Positions 19,365-26,145 of a stretch of DNA of 26,145 bases are shown piece after piece. A model generated the notes under the pieces. That model made no database searches and was not told the DNA's origin. It saw only the letters and a list, made by a program, of their open reading frames with translations. Source of the stretch: a virus. The translations under genes and the position numbers were made by a program. The stretch is taken from positions 1-26,145 of IMG/VR virus record IMGVR_UViG_3300032240_000545; one strand, written 5' to 3'. The first letter of the stretch is position 1. Each line of letters starts with the position of its first letter.

Positions 19365-19757
19365 TTAAGCGCCCATTGTCAGGAACGCGATACTTGTGAC
19401 ATCACTTGCTGCTGCTAGTTGACCTGAAACGCCATGAACATCTGCTGTGGCATCAAAGTGAGCCTGCATATCTGTCATGTCTTGTGCTGAGATTACGTGG
19501 CGCACTACTGCGCCAGTACGGTGAGCCTGTGGGGTTGTGCTGTTGTAACCACGTTCTACAGTGAAAGTAGTTGCTGCTGTCTTGGCTGTAACCTTGACCA
19601 GTTCTTCTGATGCTGCGTTATAGTCAAGGGCAAGGATGAACGGATAGCTGGTTGGGAAACCAACTGCTGCGCTAAGGATAATGCTAGTAACGGATGAGTT
19701 GATGTTTCCGTTGATAGTTGTATCTTGCGCTGTGGCGCTGTAATAACGTGTAGGCAT
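19365..19757 (-). CDS. Virion protein, connector-like
   Basis: 130 residues. The segment SSVTSIILSAAVGFPTSYPFILALDYNAASEELVKVTAKTAATTFTVERGYNSTTPQAHRTGAVVRHVIS (given in pieces) resembles the N-terminal domain of the 296-aa protein at 19767 (SSTDLTFTVADG, LVEIDDELIWVDSFDRTTNTATIPGYGRG, AHAAGTRVTIAPS), so the two are related by a shared module, probably a baseplate or connector domain. C-terminal 40 residues are helical (DMTDMQAHFDATADVHGV). GAGGAT site before the ATG. Confidence 0.7.
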   Translation of the reverse strand: MPTRYYSATAQDTTINGNINSSVTSIILSAAVGFPTSYPFILALDYNAASEELVKVTAKTAATTFTVERGYNSTTPQAHRTGAVVRHVISAQDMTDMQAHFDATADVHGVSGQLAAASDVTSIAFLTMGA

Positions 19758-19766
19758 TGGCTATCC

Positions 19767-20657
19767 TCAGCTTGTGTAGTGGGTACGAGGTGGGTACTGC
19801 TCTTGAAGGCGACGTACTTCTACAAGCAAACGCTGGTTGTACATCTGTTGTAGGACTCTGCCGATATTGGCTGCTGAGCCAATTGGATCATTACCTTGCT
19901 GTGCATCTGCTTCAGCAGTTGCGGCTGGTACACGGCCCATATCTAAGTACATTGCTGTACGGTAGGCGGCACCAAGGATGATGACTTCACGAGCTGATTC
20001 AGTTAGGCCAGTCATAGTAAAATCATCTGTATCGTAGGTAAGAGTGCTTGGCTTCTTGGTGTAGGTAACCATCACAGTACGACCAGGAATAATTCCTTCA
20101 CGGATTGAGATGGTTTTACCGCTGTTCCAAGTGGTTGGGTTAGCCATACGGTCAATGCGGTAGTGACGCACTGGTAGCCATTCCTTAGAAGGGCCGATGG
20201 TCTGCCATGAACATCCGAGAACATCCACTGCTTCTTGTGGAAGCACATAAGTTGTTACAGCTGCTTGCCATGTAAAGGTTGTGTAGAAGGTGCCAAACAA
20301 ATCTGGGTAGACAGCATCAATGGCGAGGTTAATGTTTCGGCGGATAACACTACGCGGAAAGGAAGGCGCGATAGTTACACGAGTGCCAGCAGCATGAGTG
20401 GTGGCTGTTGTGTCACGAAACCCACGGCCATAGCCAGGGATGGTTGCCGTATTTGTAGTACGGTCAAATGAGTCTACCCAAATTAGTTCGTCATCAATCT
20501 CAACCAAGCCACGGGTTAGCACAGTGCCATCAGCAACTGTAAACGTGAGATCGGTTGATCCAATGCCTGCTGTTAGATAAGTAGCCTGATCTTGGCGGTT
20601 GGTGTAACCCGTCAGGGCTAAGTTTGTTTCGTCAATAAGGTTTACAAATGTACTCAC
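19767..20657 (-). CDS. Head-tail connector-like protein
   Basis: 296 residues. N-terminal about 105: beta domain (TAGIGSTDLTFTVADG, VEIDDELIWVDSF, AHAAGTRVTIAPSFPRSVIRRNIN) shared in outline with the protein at 19365. Middle: WQAAVTTYVLPQEAVDVLGCSWQTIGPSKEWLPVRHYRID and TISIREGIIPGRTVMVTYTKKPS, a second beta domain; C-terminal helices (ESAREVIILGAAYRTAMYLDMG, RVLQQMYNQRLLVEVRRLQEQYP). Matches proteins annotated as head-to-tail connector in actinophages. GTG start in a GTGA overlap. Confidence 0.7.
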   Translation of the reverse strand: MSTFVNLIDETNLALTGYTNRQDQATYLTAGIGSTDLTFTVADGTVLTRGLVEIDDELIWVDSFDRTTNTATIPGYGRGFRDTTATTHAAGTRVTIAPSFPRSVIRRNINLAIDAVYPDLFGTFYTTFTWQAAVTTYVLPQEAVDVLGCSWQTIGPSKEWLPVRHYRIDRMANPTTWNSGKTISIREGIIPGRTVMVTYTKKPSTLTYDTDDFTMTGLTESAREVIILGAAYRTAMYLDMGRVPAATAEADAQQGNDPIGSAANIGRVLQQMYNQRLLVEVRRLQEQYPPRTHYTS

Positions 20658-20935
20658 GAGGTTATCCTTCTTGCTGCTTCTGCTTCGCCAAGACCGAAAG
20701 TGCCAGCAAGGGCATTGAACGCACCTGGAGTGTCATAGTAATAGTTCTTTCCACCGTTGCGGAAAGCGTAGATCTGATTAAGAGCATCAATACCACGGGA
20801 GTATTTTTTACCTGTTACGTTAAAAGCCCAAACGTTTGCAGCACCATTAAAATCAAGTTGTGGTACATCGTTAAGAAGTGTACCTGCCAACCGATTCAAA
20901 TGGTAAACAGTAGTCCTGCCATCCGTTAATGCCAT
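20654..20935 (-). CDS. Small hypothetical virion-region protein
   Basis: 93 residues, starting right after the previous stop. LTDGRTTVYHLNRLAGTL, NVTGKKYSRGIDALNQIYAFRNGGKNYYYDTPGAFNALAGTFGLGEAEAARRI: repeated N/Y/G-rich strands with one helix, typical of small head or connector proteins. It overlaps the connector-like gene by GTGA. No named family. Confidence 0.6.
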   Translation of the reverse strand: MALTDGRTTVYHLNRLAGTLLNDVPQLDFNGAANVWAFNVTGKKYSRGIDALNQIYAFRNGGKNYYYDTPGAFNALAGTFGLGEAEAARRITS

Positions 20936-21127
20936 TTACTTGCCCTTCTTGTGGCCTTTGGTTTTGTGATATTTCACAACTGCGGCAACGCCTTGCTGTA
21001 CAGTTTTAGCGCCAGACTTTGCAGTTAGATTGATATTAGGGCCAGCGTTGTCTGGATGAACCACGTGTACATCGCCCTTTTGGATGACGACTTTGTGGTT
21101 AATGCCTGCGGCCTTAATTGTTGCCAT
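20936..21127 (-). CDS. Small basic protein
   Basis: 63 residues, ending in a run of Lys/His (KYHKTKGHKKGK). IKAAGINHKVVIQKGDVHVVHPDNAG is a beta-rich start. First of five adjacent Lys-rich proteins in the head-gene region. Could bind DNA or an acidic protein partner. It starts in a TAATG overlap with the 37-aa gene. Confidence 0.65.
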   Translation of the reverse strand: MATIKAAGINHKVVIQKGDVHVVHPDNAGPNINLTAKSGAKTVQQGVAAVVKYHKTKGHKKGK

Positions 21128-21240
21128 TACTTAGTTCCGCCAACACCGTCATATTGACCGTATGGATCCTGTGGCTTGCCTGTTAGCTTGTCATCCAACT
21201 TGCCAACTGATGACTTATTGCATCCGCATGATACGCACAT
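21127..21240 (-). CDS. Micro protein with CVSCGC motif
   Basis: 37 residues from the ATG at 21240; a longer in-frame start at 21330 lies in the neighbouring gene. MCVSCGCNKSSVGKLDDKL: C2, C5, C7 in a row, then a Gly/Asp-rich tail (GQYDGVGGTK). A Zn or Fe-S knuckle, or a short structural peptide. Supported by start one base after the preceding stop and TAATG overlap downstream. Confidence 0.5.
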   Translation of the reverse strand: MCVSCGCNKSSVGKLDDKLTGKPQDPYGQYDGVGGTK

Positions 21241-21241
21241 G

Positions 21242-21424
21242 TTATTTACCCTTCTTTGCTGGTAGGACTTTCTTAAGATTTGGGTTAGCCTTCTTTGCCG
21301 CTGGGCTAGCCTTACGAGTAGATGAAGCAAGAATCGCTCCAGCTGACTTCATAGATACGCCTGACTTCTTAGCAATTGACTTCTGCGCTGCGGCGAAGCC
21401 CATGCCCTTCTTTGCTGCTGCCAT
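21242..21424 (-). CDS. Histone-like basic protein, 60 aa
   Basis: 60 residues rich in Lys and Ala: AAAKKGMGFAAAQKSIAKKSG, SSTRKASPAAKKANPNLKKVLPAKKGK. The KKAxPxxKK spacing is like a histone H1 or HU-type tail, and nothing else in the protein is hydrophobic. It probably binds DNA, perhaps condensing it in the head. ATG at 21424; an in-frame upstream ATG at 21454 lies inside the next gene. Confidence 0.65.
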   Translation of the reverse strand: MAAAKKGMGFAAAQKSIAKKSGVSMKSAGAILASSTRKASPAAKKANPNLKKVLPAKKGK

Positions 21425-21425
21425 G

Positions 21426-21587
21426 TTATTTACCCTTTTTCTTTTTGGCTGCACGCATGTTGTCTACCAAATTTGGGTATGGTCGGCCTGCTGCGGCGGC
21501 ACTTGCTTTGGCTGATTTCTTTTGAGATGAGGTCAGGGGAGTTGACTTCTTCTTTGGATTGGGTTTATCCCAAACTTCTTTCTTCAT
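21426..21587 (-). CDS. Lys-rich small protein, 53 aa
   Basis: 53 residues: MKKEVWDKPNPKKKS, a Ser/Ala/Lys-rich middle (SQKKSAKASAAAAG) and RPYPNLVDNMRAAKKKKGK. The PYPNLVDNMRAA segment looks conserved-like and could be a small helix that docks on a structural protein. One of five adjacent basic proteins. It overlaps the 98-aa gene by 4 bases. Confidence 0.65.
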   Translation of the reverse strand: MKKEVWDKPNPKKKSTPLTSSQKKSAKASAAAAGRPYPNLVDNMRAAKKKKGK

Positions 21588-21880
21588 TTCTTGTCTTTGT
21601 TTCTTTTAGAAATGGCTGCTGCTTTTTTCTTAGCATCTGCTTTAGACGATGCGCCCCAAGCCTGAAGCGATAGGAGCAAACGAGTTGGCTCACCATTAGG
21701 CTTCTTCTCAGGTCCTGGCATATTGCCCATGCGGGCTAAGAATGATGCTCGGCGTGGGTCATCACCTGATTTAACAGGTGGCTTGATGTTATGTCCCTTT
21801 GCGTTCAAAGAAGCTCTACCCTTAGCGTTTAATCCGCCTTTAGGATTCTTGCCTTCTTTCTTCTGCCAAGCCTCAGACAT
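21584..21880 (-). CDS. Basic conserved-type phage protein, 98 aa
   Basis: 98 residues: EAWQKKEGKNPKGGLNAKGRASLNAKGHNIKPPVKSGDDPRRASFLARMGNMPGPEKKPNGEPTRLLLSLQAWGASSKADAKKKAAAISKR (cited in pieces). I recognise the NPKGGLNAKGR, KPPVK-x-G, RRASFLARMGNM and WGASSKADA blocks as a widespread short phage and bacterial family (a DUF; number not certain), function unknown. Highly basic. It starts in a TAATG overlap. Confidence 0.75.
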   Translation of the reverse strand: MSEAWQKKEGKNPKGGLNAKGRASLNAKGHNIKPPVKSGDDPRRASFLARMGNMPGPEKKPNGEPTRLLLSLQAWGASSKADAKKKAAAISKRNKDKK

Positions 21881-22059
21881 TACTTAGCCTTTTTGATCTT
21901 TGCTACGAGTGCCTTGTCCATCTTCATATCTGCCTTAGCAGATGGCTTCTTCTTATCCATAGCAGCGTCGCCTTTCTTAAAGGCTGCCTTCTGCTTTGGG
22001 GTTAATCCCTTAGTAACTTTTGCGTCTTGCTTCTTGTCTGCCTTTTCGCTGTATGCCAT
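21880..22059 (-). CDS. Very basic Lys-rich protein, 59 aa
   Basis: 59 residues, over a third Lys, with repeats of KxxKK and MDK: MAYSEKADKKQDAKVTKGL, PKQKAAFKKGDAAMDKKKPSAKADMKMDKALVAKIKKAK. Probably disordered and nucleic-acid binding. Bounded by TAATG overlaps on both sides. Fifth of the adjacent basic proteins. Confidence 0.65.
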   Translation of the reverse strand: MAYSEKADKKQDAKVTKGLTPKQKAAFKKGDAAMDKKKPSAKADMKMDKALVAKIKKAK

Positions 22060-22502
22060 TAGACAACTCCCGCTTCTGTGAATGACTTTGCAGTCTGTTT
22101 GGTTATCTTGCTTGTCGCTGGCATTACGTCAGCGTTATATGCCTTGCCTAGTGTTTCGCTAGCCTGATGGGCTTCACGAATAGCCTGAGTTGATGTACCC
22201 GCAGGTTGAATACCCTGCGATCTTGCATCGCGGTAGGACTGAAGCTCTTTATCCCATTTCTTCTGGGACATAGAATCGGCTCGTCCTGCATCGCCTGTGT
22301 TGAGTTCTAGTGTGCTGAGTTTGCAAGCAAAGCACCCATCAATATAAGCAGTATGCTCAAAATGATCCGATGGTGTCTCCGCATAAACGAATGGGGTGGC
22401 ACTAACTTCGCCACATTCTGTGCAATCGTATTCAACTGGGACAGAGTTATATTTCTCATCTATTCCCCATTTACTTACTCTGCTTGTATGTTGATGTTGC
22501 AT
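22059..22502 (-). CDS. Zinc-knuckle virion-region protein
   Basis: 147 residues; the start at 22502 follows GAGGAAG by 6 bases and is preferred over an in-frame start at 22517. CTECGEVSATPFVYA ... FACKLSTLELN gives CxxC and CxxC (about 27-30 and 57-60), one zinc ribbon, followed by a long charged helix (KKWDKELQSYRDARS, STQAIREAHQASETLGKAYNADV). This resembles a head or scaffolding-linked protein; the preceding GT2 gene overlaps it by 32 bases. Confidence 0.65.
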   Translation of the reverse strand: MQHQHTSRVSKWGIDEKYNSVPVEYDCTECGEVSATPFVYAETPSDHFEHTAYIDGCFACKLSTLELNTGDAGRADSMSQKKWDKELQSYRDARSQGIQPAGTSTQAIREAHQASETLGKAYNADVMPATSKITKQTAKSFTEAGVV

Positions 22503-23547
22503 TTTTAACTTCCTCAAAAAAAACTAAGTTGCGCTGGATACGGTCATTTTCTGGACCGTTAGCCTTTATCGCTTCGCGAGTAAAGGTTATTGCTTCATCA
22601 ATATGCTTGAGATTGTATGCAGCGATTCCTGCCAAGTCGTAGGCTTTCCAATCCCATACTGCTGATTCGTAGCAGTAGTGGTTGGATCTAGGAGCTTCCA
22701 AAGCGTTGAGAGCAGCATCTAAGCACCGCTGCCATTCTTGCTTTCGGTAAGCATCCATTGCAACACCGAACTGCGGCTCACCTTGCACGGGAAGAATTGT
22801 TGCGCCCTTGTCATACCACACACGAGCATCTTCTTCTTTGCCAAGTTGATGCGCTGCTTCTCCTGCCCATCGGCAGACAGCAGCACTTTCAACATCCCAG
22901 CCCTCGTTCTCTAACTTGCGTTCAGCTGCTTTGATTACATCTTCCCATTTGGAGTAGAAGAAGTATTCTCTGCACATATAAGTCCACATACGTGGATCTT
23001 GGGGAAACTCTTTGACTGCTAGTTCAAGCAGTTCTATGTATTGACCGCGGGACTTTGTATTGTCTGGCAGATGCTCAATAACAGCATTGCGTATATCGCA
23101 GTCAATTGTTTGGTGCTTGCCGTAAAAGACATTTACCTCATGGCATGGATACTTCCATGTCCAATTCCATCTGGAGTGAAGTCTATCTCGCTCCCATTTG
23201 TTAGCATCAGTCTTCATGCTAATCCAGCCTAGGTCAGCACCTGGCTTCCACTTCTTGCGTACCTTCTTAAAGAAGTCTGGCTCTGGTACTTCGTCTAAGT
23301 CTAAGATCAAACATACATCAGCATCATCTGGCACTAACGCCAATGCTGCATTACGAGCCATATCAAACCTAAATGGATTGACGTGGATCTGATGAACTGT
23401 TACTCCCAGCTCTTTAAGTTTTTCTTGTGTACCGTCCGTGCTACCAGTATCAGCAACGATACGATAATCAGCACCTTCAGTAGCTTTAGCCCAGCGTTCC
23501 GCATGAAGAATCTCATTCTTTGATATTGCATACACAGCAATCTTCAT
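22471..23547 (-). CDS. GT2-family glycosyltransferase with TPR-like tail
   Basis: 358 residues. IAVYAISKNEILHAERWAKA then IVADTGSTDGTQEKLKELG is the start of a family 2 glycosyltransferase; LILDLDEVPEPDFF holds the D83-x-D85 metal site. After about 175 the chain turns into helical repeats (YIELLELAVKEFPQDPRMWTYMCREYFFYSKWEDVIKAAERKLEN ... AICRWAGEAAHQLGKEEDARVWYDKG) of TPR type, as in SunS-like and WaaE-type enzymes. The ATG at 23547 has no good ribosome binding site. Next to a collagen-like fibre, it may glycosylate that fibre (inference). Confidence 0.85.
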   Translation of the reverse strand: MKIAVYAISKNEILHAERWAKATEGADYRIVADTGSTDGTQEKLKELGVTVHQIHVNPFRFDMARNAALALVPDDADVCLILDLDEVPEPDFFKKVRKKWKPGADLGWISMKTDANKWERDRLHSRWNWTWKYPCHEVNVFYGKHQTIDCDIRNAVIEHLPDNTKSRGQYIELLELAVKEFPQDPRMWTYMCREYFFYSKWEDVIKAAERKLENEGWDVESAAVCRWAGEAAHQLGKEEDARVWYDKGATILPVQGEPQFGVAMDAYRKQEWQRCLDAALNALEAPRSNHYCYESAVWDWKAYDLAGIAAYNLKHIDEAITFTREAIKANGPENDRIQRNLVFFEEVKNATSTYKQSK

Positions 23548-23559
23548 GGTATAAGCGTA

Positions 23560-24861
23560 TCACATGCCACCAAGCATTAGTATGTCATAAAGGTTTGCTG
23601 CGCCTGTTGCACCTGTGCTACCCGTTGACCCTGTTGTTCCCGTATTACCTGTAACGCCAGTCGGTCCTGTCGGGCCAGTAGGCCCTGTCGTTCCAGTCGC
23701 GCCAACGCTGCCAGTAGCGCCTGTTGCGCCCGTGTTTCCAACTGCCCCATTCGTTCCAGCAGAACCAGTAGGCCCTGTTGCACCCGTGGCTCCATTGGTT
23801 CCGTTAGTTCCAGCTGCGCCAGTAGGTCCTGTAGATCCGTTGGTTCCTGCGGTTCCTGTGGCACCCGTTGCTCCTGTCGCTCCAGTATTTCCAGTTAATC
23901 CAGTTGAGCCAGTATTACCTACTGCTCCCGTATTTCCTGTATTACCTTGCGATCCAGTATTACCCGTTGCTCCAGTTGGTCCAACAGCACCAGTGTTGCC
24001 AGTAGCACCAGTGGGACCAGTATTACCAATGGCACCAGTATTTCCTGTAGCACCTGTCGCACCGATAGCCCCCGTATTTCCTACTGCGCCCGTAGGCCCA
24101 GTAATTCCTGTTGCACCCGTATTGCCCTGGGCGCCCGTATTACCAATGGCTCCTGTATTACCAGTATTACCAGTGTTACCTGTTAATCCAGTATTACCTG
24201 TAGGGCCTGTTGGACCTGTGCTTCCGATAGCTCCTGTCGGACCAGTATTTCCTTGGGCTCCAGTGTTTCCTGTTGCTCCTGTAACTCCTTGTGCACCAGT
24301 CGCTCCTATCGCTCCTGTAGGGCCTGTAATGCCCTGTGAGCCTGTATTACCAGTTGCCCCAGTATTGCCTGTGGCACCAGTGTTTCCAATGGCTCCTGTG
24401 GCGCCTACAGCGCCTGTATTGCCCTGAGCACCAGTTACTCCAGTTGACCCTGTGGGTCCAGTAGACCCTGTGCTTCCAGCAGAACCTGTTGAGCCATTAG
24501 CACCCGTGGGTCCTGTCGCTCCGACGTTACCCGTGGATCCTGTAATACCCTGGCTTCCAGTAGATCCAGTTTGGCCAGTGCTACCCGTAGCACCTGCTGC
24601 ACCCGTTGATCCAGTTGCTCCAGCAGAGCCAGTGGCTCCTGTATTTCCTGCCGAACCTGTTGCTCCAGTTCCGCCTTGTCCGCCTGTATTTCCAGTGGCT
24701 CCAGTTGCACCTGTGTTACCTACCAATCCTGGATAACCTGTTGGGCCTTGTGGGCCGATAGGTCCTAATTCTACAATGTTGAGTTGAGTTGTAGAGATGT
24801 CATAAACATTGGTTGTGACTGGAATTTCTACAACTGAGATGCTATCTGGTGTAACTGTCAT
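23560..24861 (-). CDS. Collagen-like fibre protein
   Basis: 433 residues: a short N-terminal beta segment ([31 protein letters not shown]), then more than 120 Gly-x-y triplets rich in GAT, GNT, GPT and GST, then a short cap ([14 protein letters not shown]). Collagen-like triplets form stiff trimeric rods; in phages they make fibre shafts. Proline in position y is less common than usual, with Thr and Asn dominant, so glycosylation of Thr could help stability. The ATG is in a TAATG overlap. Adjacent GT2 enzyme may be the modifying partner. Confidence 0.9.
   Translation of the reverse strand: MTVTPDSISVVEIPVTTNVYDISTTQLNIVELGPIGPQGPTGYPGLVGNTGATGATGNTGGQGGTGATGSAGNTGATGSAGATGSTGAAGATGSTGQTGSTGSQGITGSTGNVGATGPTGANGSTGSAGSTGSTGPTGSTGVTGAQGNTGAVGATGAIGNTGATGNTGATGNTGSQGITGPTGAIGATGAQGVTGATGNTGAQGNTGPTGAIGSTGPTGPTGNTGLTGNTGNTGNTGAIGNTGAQGNTGATGITGPTGAVGNTGAIGATGATGNTGAIGNTGPTGATGNTGAVGPTGATGNTGSQGNTGNTGAVGNTGSTGLTGNTGATGATGATGTAGTNGSTGPTGAAGTNGTNGATGATGPTGSAGTNGAVGNTGATGATGSVGATGTTGPTGPTGPTGVTGNTGTTGSTGSTGATGAANLYDILMLGGM
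23600..24765 (-). repeat. Collagen-coding tandem repeat tract
   Basis: A 9-base period built from GGN-NCN-NNN codons over about 1.15 kb (the Gly-x-y triplets). Codons vary at the third position, so the tract is repetitive in protein rather than a perfect DNA repeat; it still makes a long opposite-strand open frame (23615-24427) as a by-product. Repeat number may differ between related phages by slippage or recombination. Confidence 0.85.
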
Positions 24862-25208
24862 TAGTGGGTCACACTCACATTTACAATGAATGTTCCCTGT
24901 AGGATCTTGTAAACAGTTCCGTCTGTATTGTTTGTAAGATTCAAGTCATACTGGTATGTACCAGCTGTGAGAGCAGAAGTCTGGGCTGCTGTTAGATGAA
25001 GGTTGATACGACCATACGCGGCATCAATTGTGGCATTGCCATTAGATGTTGAAAGTTCAACGATAAGAGCTGTGTCGCTTGCTGCTCGTACCTGCATAAC
25101 CGCTGAGTAATTTGTAAGATTTACAGGTACTCCGCCAATCTTCCAGACTGGCTTAAGGTCAAAAGTAGTACCTTGATAAACTGTGAGGTTGTATCTACCT
25201 GGATTCAT
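24861..25208 (-). CDS. BppU-like virion protein
   Basis: 115 residues, start with AAGGAG 5 bases upstream. [49 protein letters not shown], then [50 protein letters not shown] (cited in pieces). This is a beta-sandwich of the type at the N-terminus of the siphophage baseplate protein BppU. In this position, right before the collagen-like fibre, it may be the fibre's attachment adaptor. It ends in a TAATG overlap. Confidence 0.7.
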   Translation of the reverse strand: MNPGRYNLTVYQGTTFDLKPVWKIGGVPVNLTNYSAVMQVRAASDTALIVELSTSNGNATIDAAYGRINLHLTAAQTSALTAGTYQYDLNLTNNTDGTVYKILQGTFIVNVSVTH

Positions 25209-25217
25209 CAGGACTCC

Positions 25218-25475
25218 TTAGACGGTTGTAATGTTTGCGCCGTAACCAGCGTTAATCAAAATTGTTCTCTCTGGTGGGGTGATGATGTACTCATGCCCGC
25301 CGAGGTAGCAGTAATCTGCCGCTTGCGTTTCATCCACGCCTGGTGTACGAATTGATCTAACCGTGGTGCCGTATACAAGAATCGTATTCGCACGAGCGAT
25401 TCTATAGCGCCAGAACAATCGCGTGAAGCCCGCTGGGCCTTCTTCCACCGTAGGTGGCTTAAACATGTATGCCAT
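25218..25475 (-). CDS. Small head/virion protein after capsid
   Basis: 85 residues with AAGGAG before the ATG. Strand-rich: FTRLFWRYRIARANTILVYG, VRSIRTPGVDETQAADYCYLGGHEYIITPPERTILINAGYG. Position one gene downstream of the major capsid suggests a head-completion or decoration protein. No named family. Confidence 0.65.
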   Translation of the reverse strand: MAYMFKPPTVEEGPAGFTRLFWRYRIARANTILVYGTTVRSIRTPGVDETQAADYCYLGGHEYIITPPERTILINAGYGANITTV

Positions 25476-25490
25476 TGTTCTCCTTATTAG

Positions 25491-25548
25491 GTGGTAAGGG
25501 TGGGAGTGTGACTTTGTTTCAAGTCGTGCTTAACCCCACCCTTACTAC
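25491..25548 (-). promoter_or_regulatory. Long hairpin after the major capsid gene
   Basis: GTGGTAAGGGTGGG (25491-25504) pairs with CCCACCCTTACTAC (25535-25548): 14 bp with one G-T pair. The 30-base loop contains a second short hairpin (GACTT/AAGTC). On the minus strand it directly follows the capsid stop. No T run follows, so it is more likely an RNA-stability or partial-attenuation element that lets capsid mRNA be more abundant than downstream genes. Confidence 0.55.
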
Positions 25549-25557
25549 TACTTCAAA

Positions 25558-26145
25558 CTACGCTGTGTGGATTGAAGATGTTGATTCAATACGAACGAGT
25601 GATGGTTCACGGTAACGTGCCCATCCTAGAACGCCGTACCATCCGATTGGACGGAAACGCATCAACTTGTCAACGATTGGTCCGAAGATGACATGTGGCT
25701 CTTCAGCAACTGCCTCTGCGAGTGCCTGCTTACCTGCAACGAGTGTACGGAATACACGTACGCCGCCTGTAGCGTTGACATATGAAGAAGTACCGAAAGT
25801 ACCTGATGCTGAACCAGCACCTGTACCATCAGCAAAGTTAGCCATACGTGGAGACTCAACGAACATAGCACCTTCGTATGTTCCGATTGTTCCTGGCCAG
25901 AACTCAGAAGAACCTGTCTCTGAGTACTTGTGGTCGTCACGCCATCCGCCTGAGCCAGTTTCGGCACGGAGATCGTGTGAGACTTCTGGGTGGATACCAA
26001 CCCAGTAGTATTCTCCCTGACGTGGGACAGCCTTGTTAGCACGGAGCTTAGCGACAGCCAAACGGATGTCACGAGACTTGATTACGTCTGTTGAGAGAAT
26101 TGACTTGTTAGTTGTACCGTTGGTGTATGTACCAGCGAAGGTAGA
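25558..26145 (-). CDS. Major capsid protein, partial (N-terminus off window)
   Basis: 195 residues visible and open to the edge, so the N-terminus is missing; a TTG at 26061 is internal. YYWVGIHPEVSHDLRAETG, WRDDHKYSETGSSEFWPGTIGTYEGAMFVESPRM and the following strands match the N4 gp56-type major capsid family as known from actinophages and podophages, HK97 fold. It forms the icosahedral shell. Followed by a long hairpin and small head genes. High confidence from the conserved blocks. Confidence 0.88.
   Translation of the reverse strand, partial: STFAGTYTNGTTNKSILSTDVIKSRDIRLAVAKLRANKAVPRQGEYYWVGIHPEVSHDLRAETGSGGWRDDHKYSETGSSEFWPGTIGTYEGAMFVESPRMANFADGTGAGSASGTFGTSSYVNATGGVRVFRTLVAGKQALAEAVAEEPHVIFGPIVDKLMRFRPIGWYGVLGWARYREPSLVRIESTSSIHTA

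Noticed and set aside
23615-24427. 270-codon plus-strand frame rich in Val-Ala-Pro repeats
   Set aside because: It is the complement of the collagen-like Gly-x-y tract; the regular codons keep stops out. No ribosome binding site.
23600-24765. Possible CRISPR array or minisatellite
   Set aside because: The period is 9 bases and translates as Gly-x-y triplets; there are no constant repeats with unique spacers.

Overview
The window looks like part of the genome of a tailed phage infecting an actinobacterium. The host call rests on a WhiB-type protein (C-Xn-C-x2-C-x5-C plus GIFGG), an actinobacterial-style lytic transglycosylase-like protein, two perfect CGAAC-N4-GTTCG boxes (the LexA/SOS box form known from Bacillus and Mycobacterium), and TTGACA/TAnnnT promoters. 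Base composition is moderate, AT-leaning in the right part, so an aquatic low-GC actinobacterium fits better than a soil high-GC one (inference). No rRNA, tRNA, integrase, terminase, portal or DNA polymerase is visible. The right edge cuts through the major capsid gene, so packaging genes presumably lie beyond it.

Layout. (1) 1-430 is a gene-free leader with two SOS-like boxes, a 21-bp-spaced direct repeat and a probable promoter. (2) 431-5689, plus strand: about 19 tightly packed genes, mostly tiny proteins (28-100 aa, many with CxxC pairs), then WhiB, a lytic transglycosylase-like protein, a glycosyltransferase and an XF1762-like protein. (3) 5690-5814: convergent bidirectional terminator. 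(4) 5815-12662, minus strand: nucleic-acid metabolism operon, with a Cas4/RecB-like Fe-S nuclease split in two, a zinc-ribbon protein, a DnaB/RecA-type ATPase, a Holliday junction resolvase, a primase split into CHC2 and TOPRIM parts, a metallopeptidase-like protein, a DUF1599-like protein, an endonuclease VII-like HNH protein, a PD-(D/E)XK-like protein, a sigma-like protein and an FmdB-type ribbon. (5) 12663-12906: control region with a strong UUCG terminator, a leaderless promoter and a possible structured RNA. (6) 12907-26145, minus strand and read right to left: major capsid (partial), connector-like proteins, a collagen-like fibre, a GT2 glycosyltransferase, a run of very basic small proteins, connector and tail proteins, a duplicated fibre module, a large tail protein and the lysis cassette (membrane protein, CHAP endolysin, holin candidate).

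How it works together (inference). The left operon would be the early, host-takeover set, possibly derepressed by host SOS. The minus-strand replication operon has its own promoter after the late-gene terminator. The late operon builds the virion and ends in lysis. Stop/start overlaps (ATGA, GTGA, TAATG) are pervasive and were used to choose most starts.

The observations I rate highest are the split Fe-S nuclease whose four cysteine ligands fall on two separate genes with three small genes between them, the two SOS-like boxes before the early operon, the split primase with a +1 frame relation, and the run of basic virion-region proteins.
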